NCBI GenBank assembly: GCA_001931905.2
Contig: MSJI02000715.1
Span: forward strand, 1 to 64,000
Source of the DNA: Cladosporium sp. IMV 00045
Taxonomy: Eukaryota; Ascomycota; Dothideomycetes; Cladosporiales; Cladosporiaceae
Direction of reading: 5' to 3'
Length of the DNA stretch: 64,000 nucleotides
Made by a program: the position numbers and the translations under genes. Positions 13,114-24,566 of this stretch are shown here, piece by piece. Positions within the stretch are counted from its first letter, which is position 1. Every line of letters begins with the position of its first letter. The notes under the pieces are model-generated. The model was not told the DNA's origin, did no database searches, and saw only the letters and a list, made by a program, of their open reading frames with translations.

Positions 13114-14048
13114 GCGGGTATTGAAAGGGCAAAAGTATTAATTGGTGTTTTGAGTCTTTGGCGTTTTGGATGTGGATGGAGTGTTTGGACAATCGACTGT
13201 TCCAGTTATAAATAATGTAATTGAACCCCTGTCCCCATTGTTCTGCAGTCTCGGTGTCTTTCTGATTTGGAGGTGTTGTTGCACGGCATTGCCCTGTCGT
13301 CTGCTGGATGTCTTTACTCGGGTGGCATTTCATCTACTACGGTGGAACTTGATGGACTCCAAGCTTGTTGTCGCATTGTATTAGAAAAGCAATGCGAAAC
13401 CATCTAGATCGCTCGGACTCATATGTGATTATCCCAATAAATTAAGTATGGCCCCTCAATGCTCTAAATAACCACAGAACATGATTTCCGTGAACTGTGG
13501 TGGTATACACAGCAAAGTGCTGGAGACGATTGTGAATATAGGGTTAGGGTTGGGTTTATCGTCCCCCTCCACCTTGCAACAGCACCTTTCAAGGTGTGCT
13601 TCTGGAACACCATTGCGCGTGGGAATAACAAAGCAGATCATCCGCATCGGCCATAAGGGACCGACCCCTGCCTTCCCCGAACCCTGAGATCGACGTATTG
13701 TCGTCAAGAGGTGGACTCTACTCTCAATCGCCGAAGACGGCCTCGAGACGGCATATCATCACCCCGCGTTTGGAGGCAAGGTGGGGTTGTCGAGCTCTCG
13801 ACATAACCGAACAACCACGAAGATGAGGAGAAACTCAGTAACAATGTTTACCTTATTTAGACGGCAAGTAGACGGTTGATTTACACGTTGGAACATTTCA
13901 CATAAAAACACCTCTGATCCCATCAACCTTCCCACGACAGATAGCATTGGACACGTCCTCCCATACCAATCCATATCAACCTTCCCTCCAACATCCCACC
14001 CAATAACCCCCCTCCAACAACAGCACCACCCTCCCCAACCCCCCAAAA
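13114..14048. other. Intergenic between CYP505 and the first SDR
   Basis: No supported gene in 935 bases. It contains a telomere-repeat-like motif at 13539-13557 (separate entry) and a CA/CCT-rich leader before the SDR start. Confidence 0.55.
13539..13557 (+). promoter_or_regulatory. Telobox-like motif (interstitial telomere-type repeat)
   Basis: Two tandem TTAGGG-type units followed by a degenerate one (TAGGGTTAGGGTTGGGTTT). Similar motifs recur in both copies of the duplicated block. Such sites can bind Myb-type telobox proteins or mark repaired breaks; this is a motif match only. Confidence 0.4.
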
Positions 14049-14968
14049 ATGTCCCAAGGCAAACTCCACCCCAAGGTCGCCATTGTGACCGGCGGCGGCG
14101 GCGGTTTCGGCAAAGGCATCGCGGCCGAGTTCGTCAAGCAAGGCGGGCGCGTGATCATCGCCGACATGGCGGAAGAAGTGGGCGCGAAAACCGCTTCGGA
14201 GTTGGGGTGTGAGTTCGTGCGAGCAGACGTCACCAAGAAGCAGGACTGGGAGGCGCTGGTGAAGTTCGCGGATGATAAGTTTGGGAGATTGGATGTGGTG
14301 GTGAATAATGCGGGGACTACGTATCGCAATAAGGTATGTTTTTTTTATAGGATGGGAGGTGATGGGAGGTGTCGACAGCAAGTCTTTGCTACCATTTCGA
14401 ACTCAGCTGACTTTTAACGATTGGCTTCAATAGCCCACCAACGAAGTCACGGACGAAGACTTCGACAAAGTCTTCACCGTCAACGTGCGCTCCATCTACT
14501 ACTCGGCCAACGTCGTGGTGCCGTACATGCAGTCCAAGGGCCTGGGCGGCAGTTTCGTGACGATTGCTTCGACGGCAGGGATTAGGCCGCGGCCGGGTTT
14601 GACGTGGTATAACGCTTCGAAAGCGGCGGTAATCAACGCCACGAAAACCATGGCGGTCGAGTTCGCCAAGGATAAGATTCGCTTCAATAGCGTTTGTCCT
14701 GTTGTTGGGCTGGGGACCGGGTTGTGAGTTCTTGCCCCTTTTACTGAAACCATATTTTTGGCTGCTGACTGAACTTTTTCTTACTTTCTACAGATCAGAC
14801 CTCTTCCTCGGCAAGCCGGAGAACGAGAAGACGTTCATGGCCACCGTGCCGCTTGGACGAGGCTGTACGCCCGAAGATGTCGGAAATACTTGCGCTTTCC
14901 TGGCGAGCGAGGAGTCGGCTTTCTTGACTGGTATTGACATGCCCGTTGATGGTGGAAGATGTGTGTAG
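14049..14968 (+). CDS. Classical short-chain dehydrogenase/reductase (3-oxoacyl-ACP-reductase-like)
   Basis: Three exons (14049-14333, 14434-14723, 14794-14968) give 249 aa, the normal size for a classical SDR. The cofactor loop TGGGGGFG is at residues 14-21 and NNAG at 86-89. The catalytic triad region has Ser141 (in TIASTAG), Tyr154 and Lys158 (YNASK). The C-terminus LTGIDMPVDGG is typical of the FabG-like group. An acidic residue at the end of beta-2 (IIADMA) favours NAD(H). The true substrate is unknown; these enzymes oxidise or reduce alcohols, sugars or beta-keto acids. The gene is convergent with the DAK-family kinase gene, 131 bases apart, and a second SDR lies about 8 kb away. A shared polyol or ketose role is possible but unproven. 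Splice sites keep the frame cleanly across both introns. Confidence 0.88.
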
Positions 14969-15099
14969 ACGAGTCAAAGAGCGGTATGAACTAGATGAAG
15001 GGTTTTGGGATTGGTTGAGAGAATGCAAACAGTGTTCAAAGACGACTTTTGGTATTAGTATTAATCAAGATTGGTCCATTACGGTGCACTTCGTATCAT

Positions 15100-17049
15100 T
15101 CACGCTTTGCCGGCCATGCCTTCGTGAAAAGCCGTCAAGAAAAACGCCGCAGCCTTCGCTCCAGGGTCAGGCGCCGAAGCTGAGCTAGCACCAGAATCGC
15201 CTACATAAGTTGCTGTTCGATCTGTCAGTAATTGTCTCGAGAACGTAAGCAGTGCGGCCTGGCGATCTCAACTTACCTCTGCCAAACTTGGCTTTCATGC
15301 CAGCCGTGGTTTCGGCACCCTGCTCAGCAGCCTGCACCGCCTTAGCAAACCCCTCCTTCTCAAAAGTCTCGCAGAACGGTATGAGCGTGTCCATGACCGT
15401 CCTCCCGCCCTTCCTGGCGCTCGTATATCCCATCAAATTCCTCAGCGCCTGGCCAGCCGCTTGACCTGCCGCCTTCTCATCAACGACGAATCCAGAGCCA
15501 GCCGCAGCCGCAGCTTGCCTCAGATTAGTCGCAAAAGACGCAACGCTAATGGCGATGATAGCGCCGAGCGTGCCGCCGATTTCTTCCACAGCCTCGTCGA
15601 CTTCGTCCAAGATGTGGAAGATCTTGCCGGTCTTGCAGAGACCCGCGTCGAGTCTGCGCAGGATCCCCTGGCACATGCCCACCACTGCTTCGCCGCAGTC
15701 GCCGTCGCCCATCTCGATGTCCCATTTGGTGAGGTCTGGTTCCGAGGCGATGGCGGCGTTGCATGCATTGCGGAGGGCGGTCTCGACGGTCGCGGCGTCG
15801 ATTGTTGGGCCTTGGTTTGCGTCTGCGGCTTTGGCGTCTGTGTCGTTGTCTGATGTTTGAGGAACTTCGTGTGCTTCGCGGTAGCCATTGCGAGGCCAAG
15901 CTGGTGCGGTGGTTTCGGCATCAAGGAGTTTCAGCAGGTCTTTGACGGATGTCTTCGTTGTTCGCTCAATGCCTGAGACGTTCAAGAGAGACAGAGACCA
16001 ACCGGGTGCGTTGAGCGATGTTTCGAATGCTTGTACGTAGTGGCGGTCCGGTGTGATGCTCCAATTCTTCTTCAAAAGCCTGCGCGTCGTCGCCGTCAAG
16101 GCTTCGAGTTCAAGGTTGGACATGCCACCGAAGTTGTTGATGAGGAGCAGGATAGTGTCGTTGGGTTTGAACTCGACGAAAGCACGATCTTGGTCGTTCG
16201 GGTCCAAGCAGTACTTGAGCATGTCGGAGACGAGATCGTCTACGCTTGGCATTGGGTCGATCTCGTGAAGTCCAGATTCGTTGTGAATTCCCATGCCCAA
16301 TACAACGGCGCTGTCTGGGATGTGTCTGTGATGTTCGCGGCCGGGGATATGGCAATGGTCAAGACTCTGCGATATGTTAGCCCTATGGTAGCTCGGGAAT
16401 GTTGTTAGGGAAGTGAAACCCACCGAGCCGACTGTCACGCAGTTGTCGTTGACCGCCTGGCCAATGTTAAAGCATGTCTCAAAGTCATAGCCTGCTTCCG
16501 AAGCACTTCCACAAAGCTTCAGAACTATTACCAGTCAGTGCTTTAGTTCTGCAACGCAACGCATAATATAGGCTTACCAAACATGTTTCCAGCAAGTCCT
16601 CGTCTTCCCAGATTCGAAGTCTGATTCCTTCCCAAGGCGACATCATCCGTCATTCGAAGAATCTCAACCTTCTTGCCCATCCCCATAGCTTTCTCTTTGG
16701 CAAGTCCAAAATGCAGGTTGTCGCCGGTGTAGTTTGTGATGCAGAGAATGATGCCCACATCCGAAGGTGCATGTTTGATTGCTGACATGACCTGTTTGGT
16801 AGAAGGTGATGCAAACACTTCGCCGTTGACGGCAGCAGATAGCATACCATCGCCAACATATCCACTCCATGCCGGCTCGTGGCCGCTACCGCCTCCTGAA
16901 ATTACTGTGACCTTGGACGGCGAGTGTGTCTTGGAATATACGATTTTGTTCGCTGCGTCCAGGGCCAGATGGCTGTTTCTCTCTACCAGACTCTCGAGGC
17001 CAAGGACCACGAGACCCTCGGTAGAATGGAAAAAGTGCTTGGTGCTCAT
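15100..17049 (-). CDS. Dihydroxyacetone kinase family protein (DhaK + DhaL domains)
   Basis: Four exons (16578-17049, 16424-16524, 15277-16366, 15100-15221) give 594 aa, close to yeast Dak1/Dak2. The family phosphorylates dihydroxyacetone with ATP, and some members act on erythrulose. The DhaK domain (1 to about 340) shows VISGGGSGHEPAWSGYVG, the ITNYTGDNLHFGLA segment and SLDHCHIPG near residues 192-200, the box that carries the substrate-binding histidine. The ATP-binding DhaL domain (about 400-560) has the metal-binding DGDCG motif. After a 55-nt intron the last exon reads RTATYVGDSGASS and ends in MAGKA, matching the usual C-terminus. It is a cytosolic enzyme of glycerol, dihydroxyacetone or related ketose use. 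SDR, MFS and Zn2Cys6 genes nearby would fit a catabolic cluster. Family is certain; choosing dihydroxyacetone over erythrulose is not possible from motifs. Confidence 0.93.
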
Positions 17050-18224
17050 GGTGGTAGAGGAAAGAAAGTAGAAGCGGTTTCGCTAGGAAAGACAATGGAG
17101 ATTGGAATCGAGGGAAAAGAAAGCAGAGGTACTCAGCCTCTGCCGGATCATCTCACAGTATTTCTATCCGGCATGCTATTCGGATTCGCCTAAACAGCCT
17201 ATGGCGGTCTGATGAGGCGTTCAGGCTCTTGTCTGACGGCCTCAAAATATCACCATGAACCCCTCAATGTCCCTCGAGGACCCCGCGCGTGGAGCTTGCA
17301 ACGTCCAGCCACAAGGGCGTGTGTGCTTACGGAGAGCTCGATTAGGCAATTCCGGGCGTTGTTTGGGAACGCAACGATAGAGTGGGTTTGACATCAGAAA
17401 TGCGGATATCGCACGCAAACTCTGCACCGGAGTACCGTGTTTGGGAGTCAGAGGGAACGAAAGGAAATTCTCGTGCTGAAAATAAATTTGGAGTCCTTAC
17501 CACACGGTATGCCGGTGTGGTCGGGATGACGAAAGCAACTGTGCATCTGTTTGGGAGAGAAACGACCGGGCTAGCTCGACTGCCTCGGTTGTTTTCTTAA
17601 GTATGTCGGTGCAAGTCTAGCTACCTACATGTATGTGTAAATCTATATCCTTATTGAACTTGTGTAGTTTTCCCATCAAACGTGGTATCTAAGATCTGGT
17701 GGGATTCCAAAAACGGTAATACATAACTTACAATTACTTCTCTTGTTGCTGAAAGTAGCTTTGATTATTCTATCAACCGAGATGATCGAAAACCAAACTA
17801 GTACCATTCCCCCTCCAATAGACATTGACGGGTAAGGATTGGACTTGATTCTCTAAGATGTAAGTTCTACTGTCAAGAACTCAGTTGTCCTCAGCAAGGA
17901 TTAATGGCTTTTTCCAATCTTACTTGACCATTTACCGACTCCAATTTGCTGATGTTTCTGCCATCCAACCAAGTTCTTGATAGTTGACATACTTCTTTGA
18001 AGGCTTTCATTAGTGCCTGCAGAACCTGACCTAGACCCCATCCGTCGTTCCCCGCATCACTCTCAGGTCAATTTACGACTCTGCAGGCGACCTCGTGTCG
18101 AGGAACTGTACAGACGACACTCGACACGAACACTAGGGCTATACCATCTGCCACGCGACAGCCGATACCACGCTACTGTGGGGCCCATCGCGACTCGATT
18201 ACTGCTGAACGTATCGACGAGATT
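17050..18224. other. Intergenic: divergent promoters of the DAK-family kinase and the Zn2Cys6 regulator
   Basis: No supported gene in 1.2 kb; the centre (about 17,640-17,960) is relatively AT-rich. The two flanking genes are transcribed away from each other, so this is the control region for both. Confidence 0.55.
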
Positions 18225-20229
18225 ATGTCTTCAAGCCACGGCGTGACCGCGACTGCGAGTGGCAAGAAACCTAGGAAACCGCGAGGCAGAGGCTTGCGAA
18301 CAAACACCGGATGGTAAGTCAAAGGTCTGGATTGGGTCCTGTCGCTCTCAATACATTAAACTGGGCCATGTTACCCACATGCAGTGGACATGCCTTCTTC
18401 CGCAGTTGAAGGAACTCCTGTTCCTATGTGTCTTGCCGTGACTTGCCACGAGACGAGACAACGCGCGGCTGACAGTATCCGTTTCAAATAGCACTATATG
18501 TCGAAAACGACACACTAAATGCGACGAAGTCAAACCAATATGCGGACCGTGTGCCAAAGGATCACGGCCATGCGTCTACGGCACAATAGCCACTACAGCT
18601 CAGGCGACTCCCTTGTCAGGCTCAGTTGGAAATACATCCATGGAGAACCCAACTCCCCCTGACCCGGAGACGCCGGCATTGGAAATTACTGGCCCAATCA
18701 GTAACAAGTTCATGGAAAATCGCCCAGGAGAGCACACGAGGTTCTCTCCGATTCGTGATGCCGAAAGCGTCCAGCCACAGCATTGGCGCAAAGAGTCGCT
18801 GAACGAAAGTGCCGTGCAAATCTCCAGTCCTCAGTCAAGTCTAGGGTCAGCTTATGGGACAGAGGTTGCGCCTCTGAGATGGTTTGGTTTGTTGGCTGGC
18901 GACGTCTCAGATTACAACAATACCCACGAAATCTCGCCTCTGGAAACTCTTGGTGATGCGGCACTCTCGCAGATCTATATACACCAGCCCACGAGCATTG
19001 CGCAAAGGCAGTATTCGACCGCGTCCAATGAGGCAGGGCCACAGCCTTCGGCTTTGTCGTCACACTCGCACGGCAGCGTATCTGGGATAGATGAACGCAA
19101 TTATTGGCGATCGCAAGAACCCATCGCGTTGCAAGGTCACGAACATGAGATGCTGGAACGATTCGTCAACGGGGTGTCTTTATGGATTGACTTGTTTGAT
19201 CCGTCCAGGTACTTTTCTTCGTTTGTTCCTCACCTTGCGCTGCACAATCAAGGCCTAATGAAAGCATTGCTCGCACTGGGGGCGAGGCATTTATCAATCA
19301 AACCCAACGACACAGGCGACACGATTGTAGATCGCACGGCAGCTGTGCAATACTACTATGAGACGCTGCAGTACCTCCAGTCTGCAATGCGATTCACTTC
19401 GTACAAGAACAGCCTGGAGCTTCTCGCGACTGTTCTTGTCGTGAGTACGTATGAGATGATCGACGGCGCAGCGAAAGGATGGGAGCGCCATCTAAAGGGC
19501 GTGTTCTGGATCCAGCGCAGCCGAGAAATCAACGGCGAATCCGGCGGTCTCGAACAAGCAGTCTGGTGGGCCTGGCTGCGGCAGGATATTTGGGCTGCAT
19601 TCCGCGAGCACAGGCGATGCTTTAGCTTCTTCAAACCCACCAAGCCGTACCAAGCAATGGATCTCTGGGACATGGCATCTCGGATTGTGTACATCCTAGC
19701 ACAGGCTGTCAACTACAGCTCCGACGAAGAGAGGAAGAGCGGCGAGACAGACTTGCCTTCACGAATACATCGCGCTACCACCTTGCTAGGACTGCTGGAC
19801 GAATGGCGCCGGAACGTTACCATTCACTTCAACTCGCTTCCGATCCAGGGACCGTTCGAGTCCGCATTCGTGCCTCTGTGGTTCAACCCGCCATCCCTCG
19901 GCGTCTCGGTACAAATGTACTGCATGGCGCGCATCCTACTGCTGGTAAATCAGCCCGCCGCCGGAGGATACATCGAATGCCAGAGTCGGGAGAGGACCAT
20001 AGCGGAGTGCGTTGATACGATAGGTGGGATCGCGATGAAGCTAACCGACGATGCTTCGCGACTTATGTCGACGCAGTGCTGCTTCGCCGCGGGTCTGTAT
20101 TGCACCGTTCCTGCGAAACAGCAGAGCCTTGCGGACTTGATTCGCATTCACACTGCGCATACGGGCTGGCCGACGAATGCCGATTTGGTGCAGGAGCTGA
20201 TGGTGCATTGGGCGGAGCAAGGGGCTTGA
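18225..20229 (+). CDS. Zn(II)2Cys6 transcription factor with fungal-specific middle-homology domain
   Basis: Two exons (18225-18313 and 18492-20229) give 608 aa. The 178-nt intron splits the codon of the first zinc-binding cysteine. The binuclear cluster at residues 30-57 has spacing C-x2-C-x6-C-x6-C-x2-C-x6-C (CTICRKRHTKC then CGPCAKGSRPC), preceded by a basic Lys/Arg-rich stretch. Residues from about 150 on, including MLERFVNGVSLWIDLFDP and KALLALGARHL, match the Fungal_trans_2 type regulatory domain. It is a nuclear DNA-binding regulator. It sits between the DAK-family kinase and an MFS carrier and is convergent with the carrier (187 bases apart), so it may be the local pathway regulator; that is inferred from position. 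The intron is longer than its neighbours', but no other acceptor restores the zinc cluster. Confidence 0.9.
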
Positions 20230-20416
20230 ACATTTCATTGGCAGAGCTTCCAATCTAATACATCGTACCTGACGATTTAACAGCTCAGTCCAAGATGAAT
20301 GATGTGATTGACAGGCAATGTTGTGCTAAGTTCCTGTATTTTATTGGTCTAATGAGAGTCGTAAACATAATTCTAAGACAATGTACATCTTTTGATCATC
20401 CCCATCCCATCCCTGC

Positions 20417-22099
20417 TCACATGTATTTGCGAAACAGAACGTGAGCAACGGCGTATACAACAACGCCGAACGCCGCCATACCAGCGATGACACCAAAGCC
20501 AAGCAGATACTTCGGCGCATCGTCCTCGGGGAATAGGTAAGCACCATAAATCTGCGCAAGGTTTCCCAGCGCATTGACGAGCGCCAGCGACACGGCCCTT
20601 GTCTCCCTCGACATGTCGGCGAAAGTGCTAGAAGCATAGCTCAGAGCCATGCCGTTGGTGCTCCACAGACCCGCAGCCATGATGACCAGCAGGGCGTAGC
20701 GTGCGGTGTAGCCGTAGACGAAGCAGATGCAGATGGCGCAGATCAGCGAGCTGACCAGCCAGCCTGAGATGATGAGACCGCGTTGCCGGCGATACTTGTC
20801 GCCGAAGTAACCCGTGAAGCCGACGCAGACGAAGGCTACGCTGTAGATGGGCACGACCATGAACTGGGCTTGCACGGCGCCGTATCCGAGGCCGGCGACG
20901 AGGGTGGGGTAGAAGTAGGATAGTGTGGAAGATCCAACGATGACCATGTAGCCGGCTATCATGAGCCAGACTTTCCAGGAGGTGATGGCTTGCACGAAAG
21001 CTTTTGCCGAAGATACGTGGGCAGTCTCTTCGGTCTGTCCGTGCCCTGAGTCCTCTTCCAGTCGAGAAATGGCGATCTCACGCTGCCTTGGGGTGAGCAT
21101 CTTGGTGTTGGCCGGGTAGTCGGGTAGGAGGAAGAAGGAGATGGCGGCCCAGCCGCAAGTGGCTGCACCTTCGACGATCTAGAGAGTGGTCAGTCATTGT
21201 CTGAGTATCTTCTTTGGGTGACTTCAATACTTACAAAAAGCCATCTCCAGCCTCGTAATCCATGTGTGCCCTCTGTGGATCAATTAGTCGTCTCATTCGA
21301 TCAGAAAGGCAGCGAAAGGACACATACCAAGTCCACCGGTGATTGCGCCCGCGATGATACCACCGAAAGCGCCGGACAAGACAGCTGCAGAAATGTAGAC
21401 CGCAAATCGTTTCGATTGTTCCTCCTTCTTATACCATGACGAGAGCATGAGTAAGATACCGGGCGCGAAACCCGCTTCCAGGACACCGACCAGAGTCCGC
21501 AGTGCGACGAGATGTTCGTATGTCTTGATGACGGCCATGCAACATGTTACCTGATCCTGGTTAGTTTGGGACTTGGGTGATGATGGGACAGCGATCATAC
21601 GTACCGCGCCCCAGAGAAACATTATTGTTGGAAGGAAGATCGAAGGCTTCGTCCGAGCGAGGATAAGGTTGCTTGGGACTTCGAAGAGGACATACTATAT
21701 CGATAGGAACGTTGTCAGTCTTTGCGAATGGCTGTACCAAGCGCCATATGGAAAACTGTGGGCATACGTACAGTGATGAAAAAGACGATCAAACTGATCG
21801 AGTACTGGTCACTGTCCATGCCTAGATCGTCCGTCATGCCTGCAACTTTTGCATTGCCAATGTTTGTTCGCTGTTCGACCGTCAATTCTGATCCTAGGTG
21901 AAAGGAGGCTGATATCTATACGTACGTCCATGTAGCTCAGAAGATACATCACCCAGACACAGGGCAATAGCCACAGATCGACCTTTCTAACGAGCTTCTT
22001 CTCCTCTGCCGCTCTTTCGGCTTCGTTGAGAACGACCTCTTCGGACTCCTCGACATGTTTGGCGATCTCCATGTCGGTCATGTTCTTGTCAAGTGACAT
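20417..22099 (-). CDS. MFS transporter, anion:cation symporter (Dal5/Tna1-like) family
   Basis: Six exons (21926-22099, 21772-21870, 21605-21694, 21328-21550, 21235-21272, 20417-21178) with introns of 54-77 nt give 461 aa. Twelve hydrophobic segments can be counted, the first at LLPCVWVMYLLSYMD. The sequence RTNIGNAKVAGM after TM1 and FFITYVLFEVPSNLIL in TM2 are hallmarks of the ACS family, which imports organic anions such as allantoate, nicotinate or sugar acids across the plasma membrane. I chose the start at 22099 (MSLDKNMTDM). An in-frame ATG 17 codons upstream exists but precedes a less typical N-terminus. The gene is divergent from the second SDR and convergent with the Zn2Cys6 gene. 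Substrate is unknown. The family tends to carry anions, which sits uneasily with a simple polyol cluster. Confidence 0.88.
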
Positions 22100-23063
22100 G
22101 TTGGATAAAAGATAATTGGAAAATGAGAAGTGATGAAAATCTTCTCTCAAGAGTGAACAAACAAGGCGGAAGATGCTGCCGTCTATATAGGCACAGGGCC
22201 CATCGTCAAATACATACCCCGGATCTGCCCGCCACGATGAGCCGAGTACAAGATCAAGGTCAGTGTCTAGGTGAGTATAGTGAGCGATGGTCGATGTGAC
22301 CGCAGCAAGAGGACGAAATCCCGTGACGCAAAATCGTAGGCAAGAATGCTAACGTCCAGAGTCCGTCTGGCCAATCGTAGATCGTTCTCATGTTTAGGTT
22401 CACTCCATCCTGTTCTCCGCATGTTCGTGTGTGGAGGTGGAGGTGGCGTTACCTCGCGTCGAGGCACATGTTCGAGACGAGGACGGGCATCGTCCGGATC
22501 TGCAAGCACGATCGCTTCTGTTGATATCCTCGAGGCGGCGTTTATGATTCAAGCGGCACTTGAAGCCGACTTCAGTGTCCGAGATGTGTTTGCTGAGACT
22601 TCCAGAAGACCTTGCCAAATCATGGCGGAAATCAGCAAACATGCTCCAGATGTGTCATTGGAGGGTGGATCGGAACGGGCGAATTTCACAGCAATCCTCC
22701 TTCTAAATTAAGTCAGATAAAAGATGCACGTGACATCTGGAATAAGCGGCTTCGTCATATGGCTCGTCTCGTGGCAGATGGATATCGCCGACTCCATCTC
22801 TCCATGCGGCATTTCTTCAAAGATGGTCTGCATGTTTGTGGAGCTCTGTTCCGACAAGGCAAGTGATTCGGCAACCCTGACGCGTAGTGCTGTCAGTTGA
22901 GATATATTAAAGTCCGCATCGGTACGCATACTACACAGTTCCCTTGATCGTCTTACCTTTCTTCACTGCCATACTTCTCTTCAGCATCTTAGCATCTTCG
23001 ACCCATCCCCTGCTTTGCCATTCCTCAAGAAAAGCACTTCGAACCACACCACTCACCAACGCA
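22100..23063. other. Intergenic: divergent promoters of the MFS carrier and the second SDR
   Basis: Nothing coding is supported in 964 bases. Open frames such as 22346-22711 lack homology-like features. The region serves both flanking divergent genes and could allow their co-regulation. Confidence 0.5.
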
Positions 23064-23981
23064 ATGGTTCAGGCAGTTTCAATCCACGATACCGGCGCAG
23101 CACAGCAAAACGGCACTACGAACGGCCACACGAACGGCACCACCATTCCTACAGCTACCATGGACGGATCAGAGAGCATGCCCTACCTTTCAACAGAGCC
23201 CGCACCCAACGCAAACTGGGCCGTGACACTCAGCAACAAAGTCATCGCAGTGACAGGCGCCAACCGCGGCATCGGCCTGGGCCTAGCCGAAGTGCTCCTC
23301 GCAAACAACGCCGCCTGCGTCTACTCGCTGGACGTGCTCGAGCCCGGCGAGGAATTCCAAGCCCTGGCGAAGAAGAACCCCAACCGCTTCAAATACCTGC
23401 ACATGGACGTCACGGACGATGCCTCCGTGGCGAAGACCGTCGACCAAATCGTCCAAGCCGAAGGCGCCATCCACGGCATGGTCGCCAACGCCGGCATGAC
23501 ACGGCACCAGCCCGCGCTCGACTTCTCGCGCGAGCAAGTCGAGCAGCTATTCAAGCTGAACGTCTTCGGGGCCTTCTCGTGCGCGCAAGCCGCGGCGCGG
23601 AAATTCATCGAGCTGGGAATCAAAGGCAGCATCGTCTTCACGGCATCCATGACCTCCTACCGACCCAACCGTGCGGGCCCCTCGGCGCCCTACGGCGGCA
23701 CCAAAGCGGCCGTGAGGAACATGACGCACACGCTGGGGATGGAGTGGGCGAAGCACGGGATCCGAGTCAACTCGGTCAGCCCGGGGTTCGTGCGCACGCA
23801 GATGACGGCGAAGATCGAGTCGGCGCCGGATTTCGAGACGAAGATGAAGTACTACGGCGGCATGCCGCGGTTGGCGCTGCCGCAGGAGTTGGGCGGAGCG
23901 TATGTGTATCTGCTGAGCGATACTGCTTCTTACACGACGGGGATTGACATTCCGGTGGCGGGCATTGTTGGTGCTTGGTGA
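23064..23981 (+). CDS. Short-chain dehydrogenase/reductase, sorbose/xylulose-reductase-like
   Basis: A single exon gives 305 aa. A 55-residue low-complexity N-terminal extension (repeated TNG and NGT) precedes the Rossmann core. Motifs are TGANRGIG at 64-71, NAG at 142-144, Ser195 (FTASM), Tyr210 and Lys214 (YGGTK), and a C-terminal TGIDIPVAGG-like end read as TGIDIPVAGI. The pattern, with HGIRVNSVSPGFVRTQM, resembles fungal NADP-dependent sorbose or L-xylulose reductases that interconvert ketoses and polyols; this is a likeness, not proof. An upstream in-frame ATG at 22944 would add 40 hydrophobic residues resembling a signal sequence, but the soluble enzyme and the sequence context favour 23064. 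It is divergent from the MFS carrier and near the regulator and kinase genes. Confidence 0.85.
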   Translation: MVQAVSIHDTGAAQQNGTTNGHTNGTTIPTATMDGSESMPYLSTEPAPNANWAVTLSNKVIAVTGANRGIGLGLAEVLLANNAACVYSLDVLEPGEEFQALAKKNPNRFKYLHMDVTDDASVAKTVDQIVQAEGAIHGMVANAGMTRHQPALDFSREQVEQLFKLNVFGAFSCAQAAARKFIELGIKGSIVFTASMTSYRPNRAGPSAPYGGTKAAVRNMTHTLGMEWAKHGIRVNSVSPGFVRTQMTAKIESAPDFETKMKYYGGMPRLALPQELGGAYVYLLSDTASYTTGIDIPVAGIVGAW

Positions 23982-24566
23982 GAAGATGTTTTGAGGATTT
24001 CCCTTCACGCGCTTTTTAAGATAGACATACCAATGCGACGATTCTTATGAGTAAATGTCGCAATTCATGTGAAGAGCGTGACAATGTTGGCCTTGTTTGC
24101 TTCTCTAAATGTCAAGCCGTAATAGGTGGGTTAAAATAGCACAAGGACTTCAGCGAAGCAATTGATTGGTTGGTCGGTTTTCGTAACGTCACTCAAATAT
24201 GAATGCAAGTAGGAGGACTGTGAGAGAAATCATGATTATATTCGACAAGGAAAGATTGATCCCTTCATGTTCAAGCACTAGTAGAATCAGATCAAACAAA
24301 ACCGAGCAGTACTCTCCAAAACACAACAAACTGAGTTGGGTGCAATAGCCATGAGAATACTATCCATCATTGCCGTCCAAGCTTCTTAAAGTGGTATAAG
24401 CCGCAAACAACTCGCAGGAATCTCGCCGTGGCAGATCCAAACCCGATGCCCTTAAAGTGAAGAAAAATAGGTGACACCCAACGTCACCCTAGCTGAATAG
24501 AAAGGCAAAGAAAACGCAACCGAAAAACGCCACACAGCGCTACGTATCGGAGAAACTCAAGGCTCA
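23982..24566. other. Intergenic between convergent SDR and coiled-coil genes
   Basis: No gene or clear signal is seen in these 585 bases. They hold the 3' regions of two convergent genes. Confidence 0.5.

Noticed and set aside
22944..23063. N-terminal signal-like extension of the second SDR
   Set aside because: The in-frame ATG at 22944 adds a hydrophobic stretch, but soluble SDRs of this type do not need it and the ATG at 23064 has the better context.
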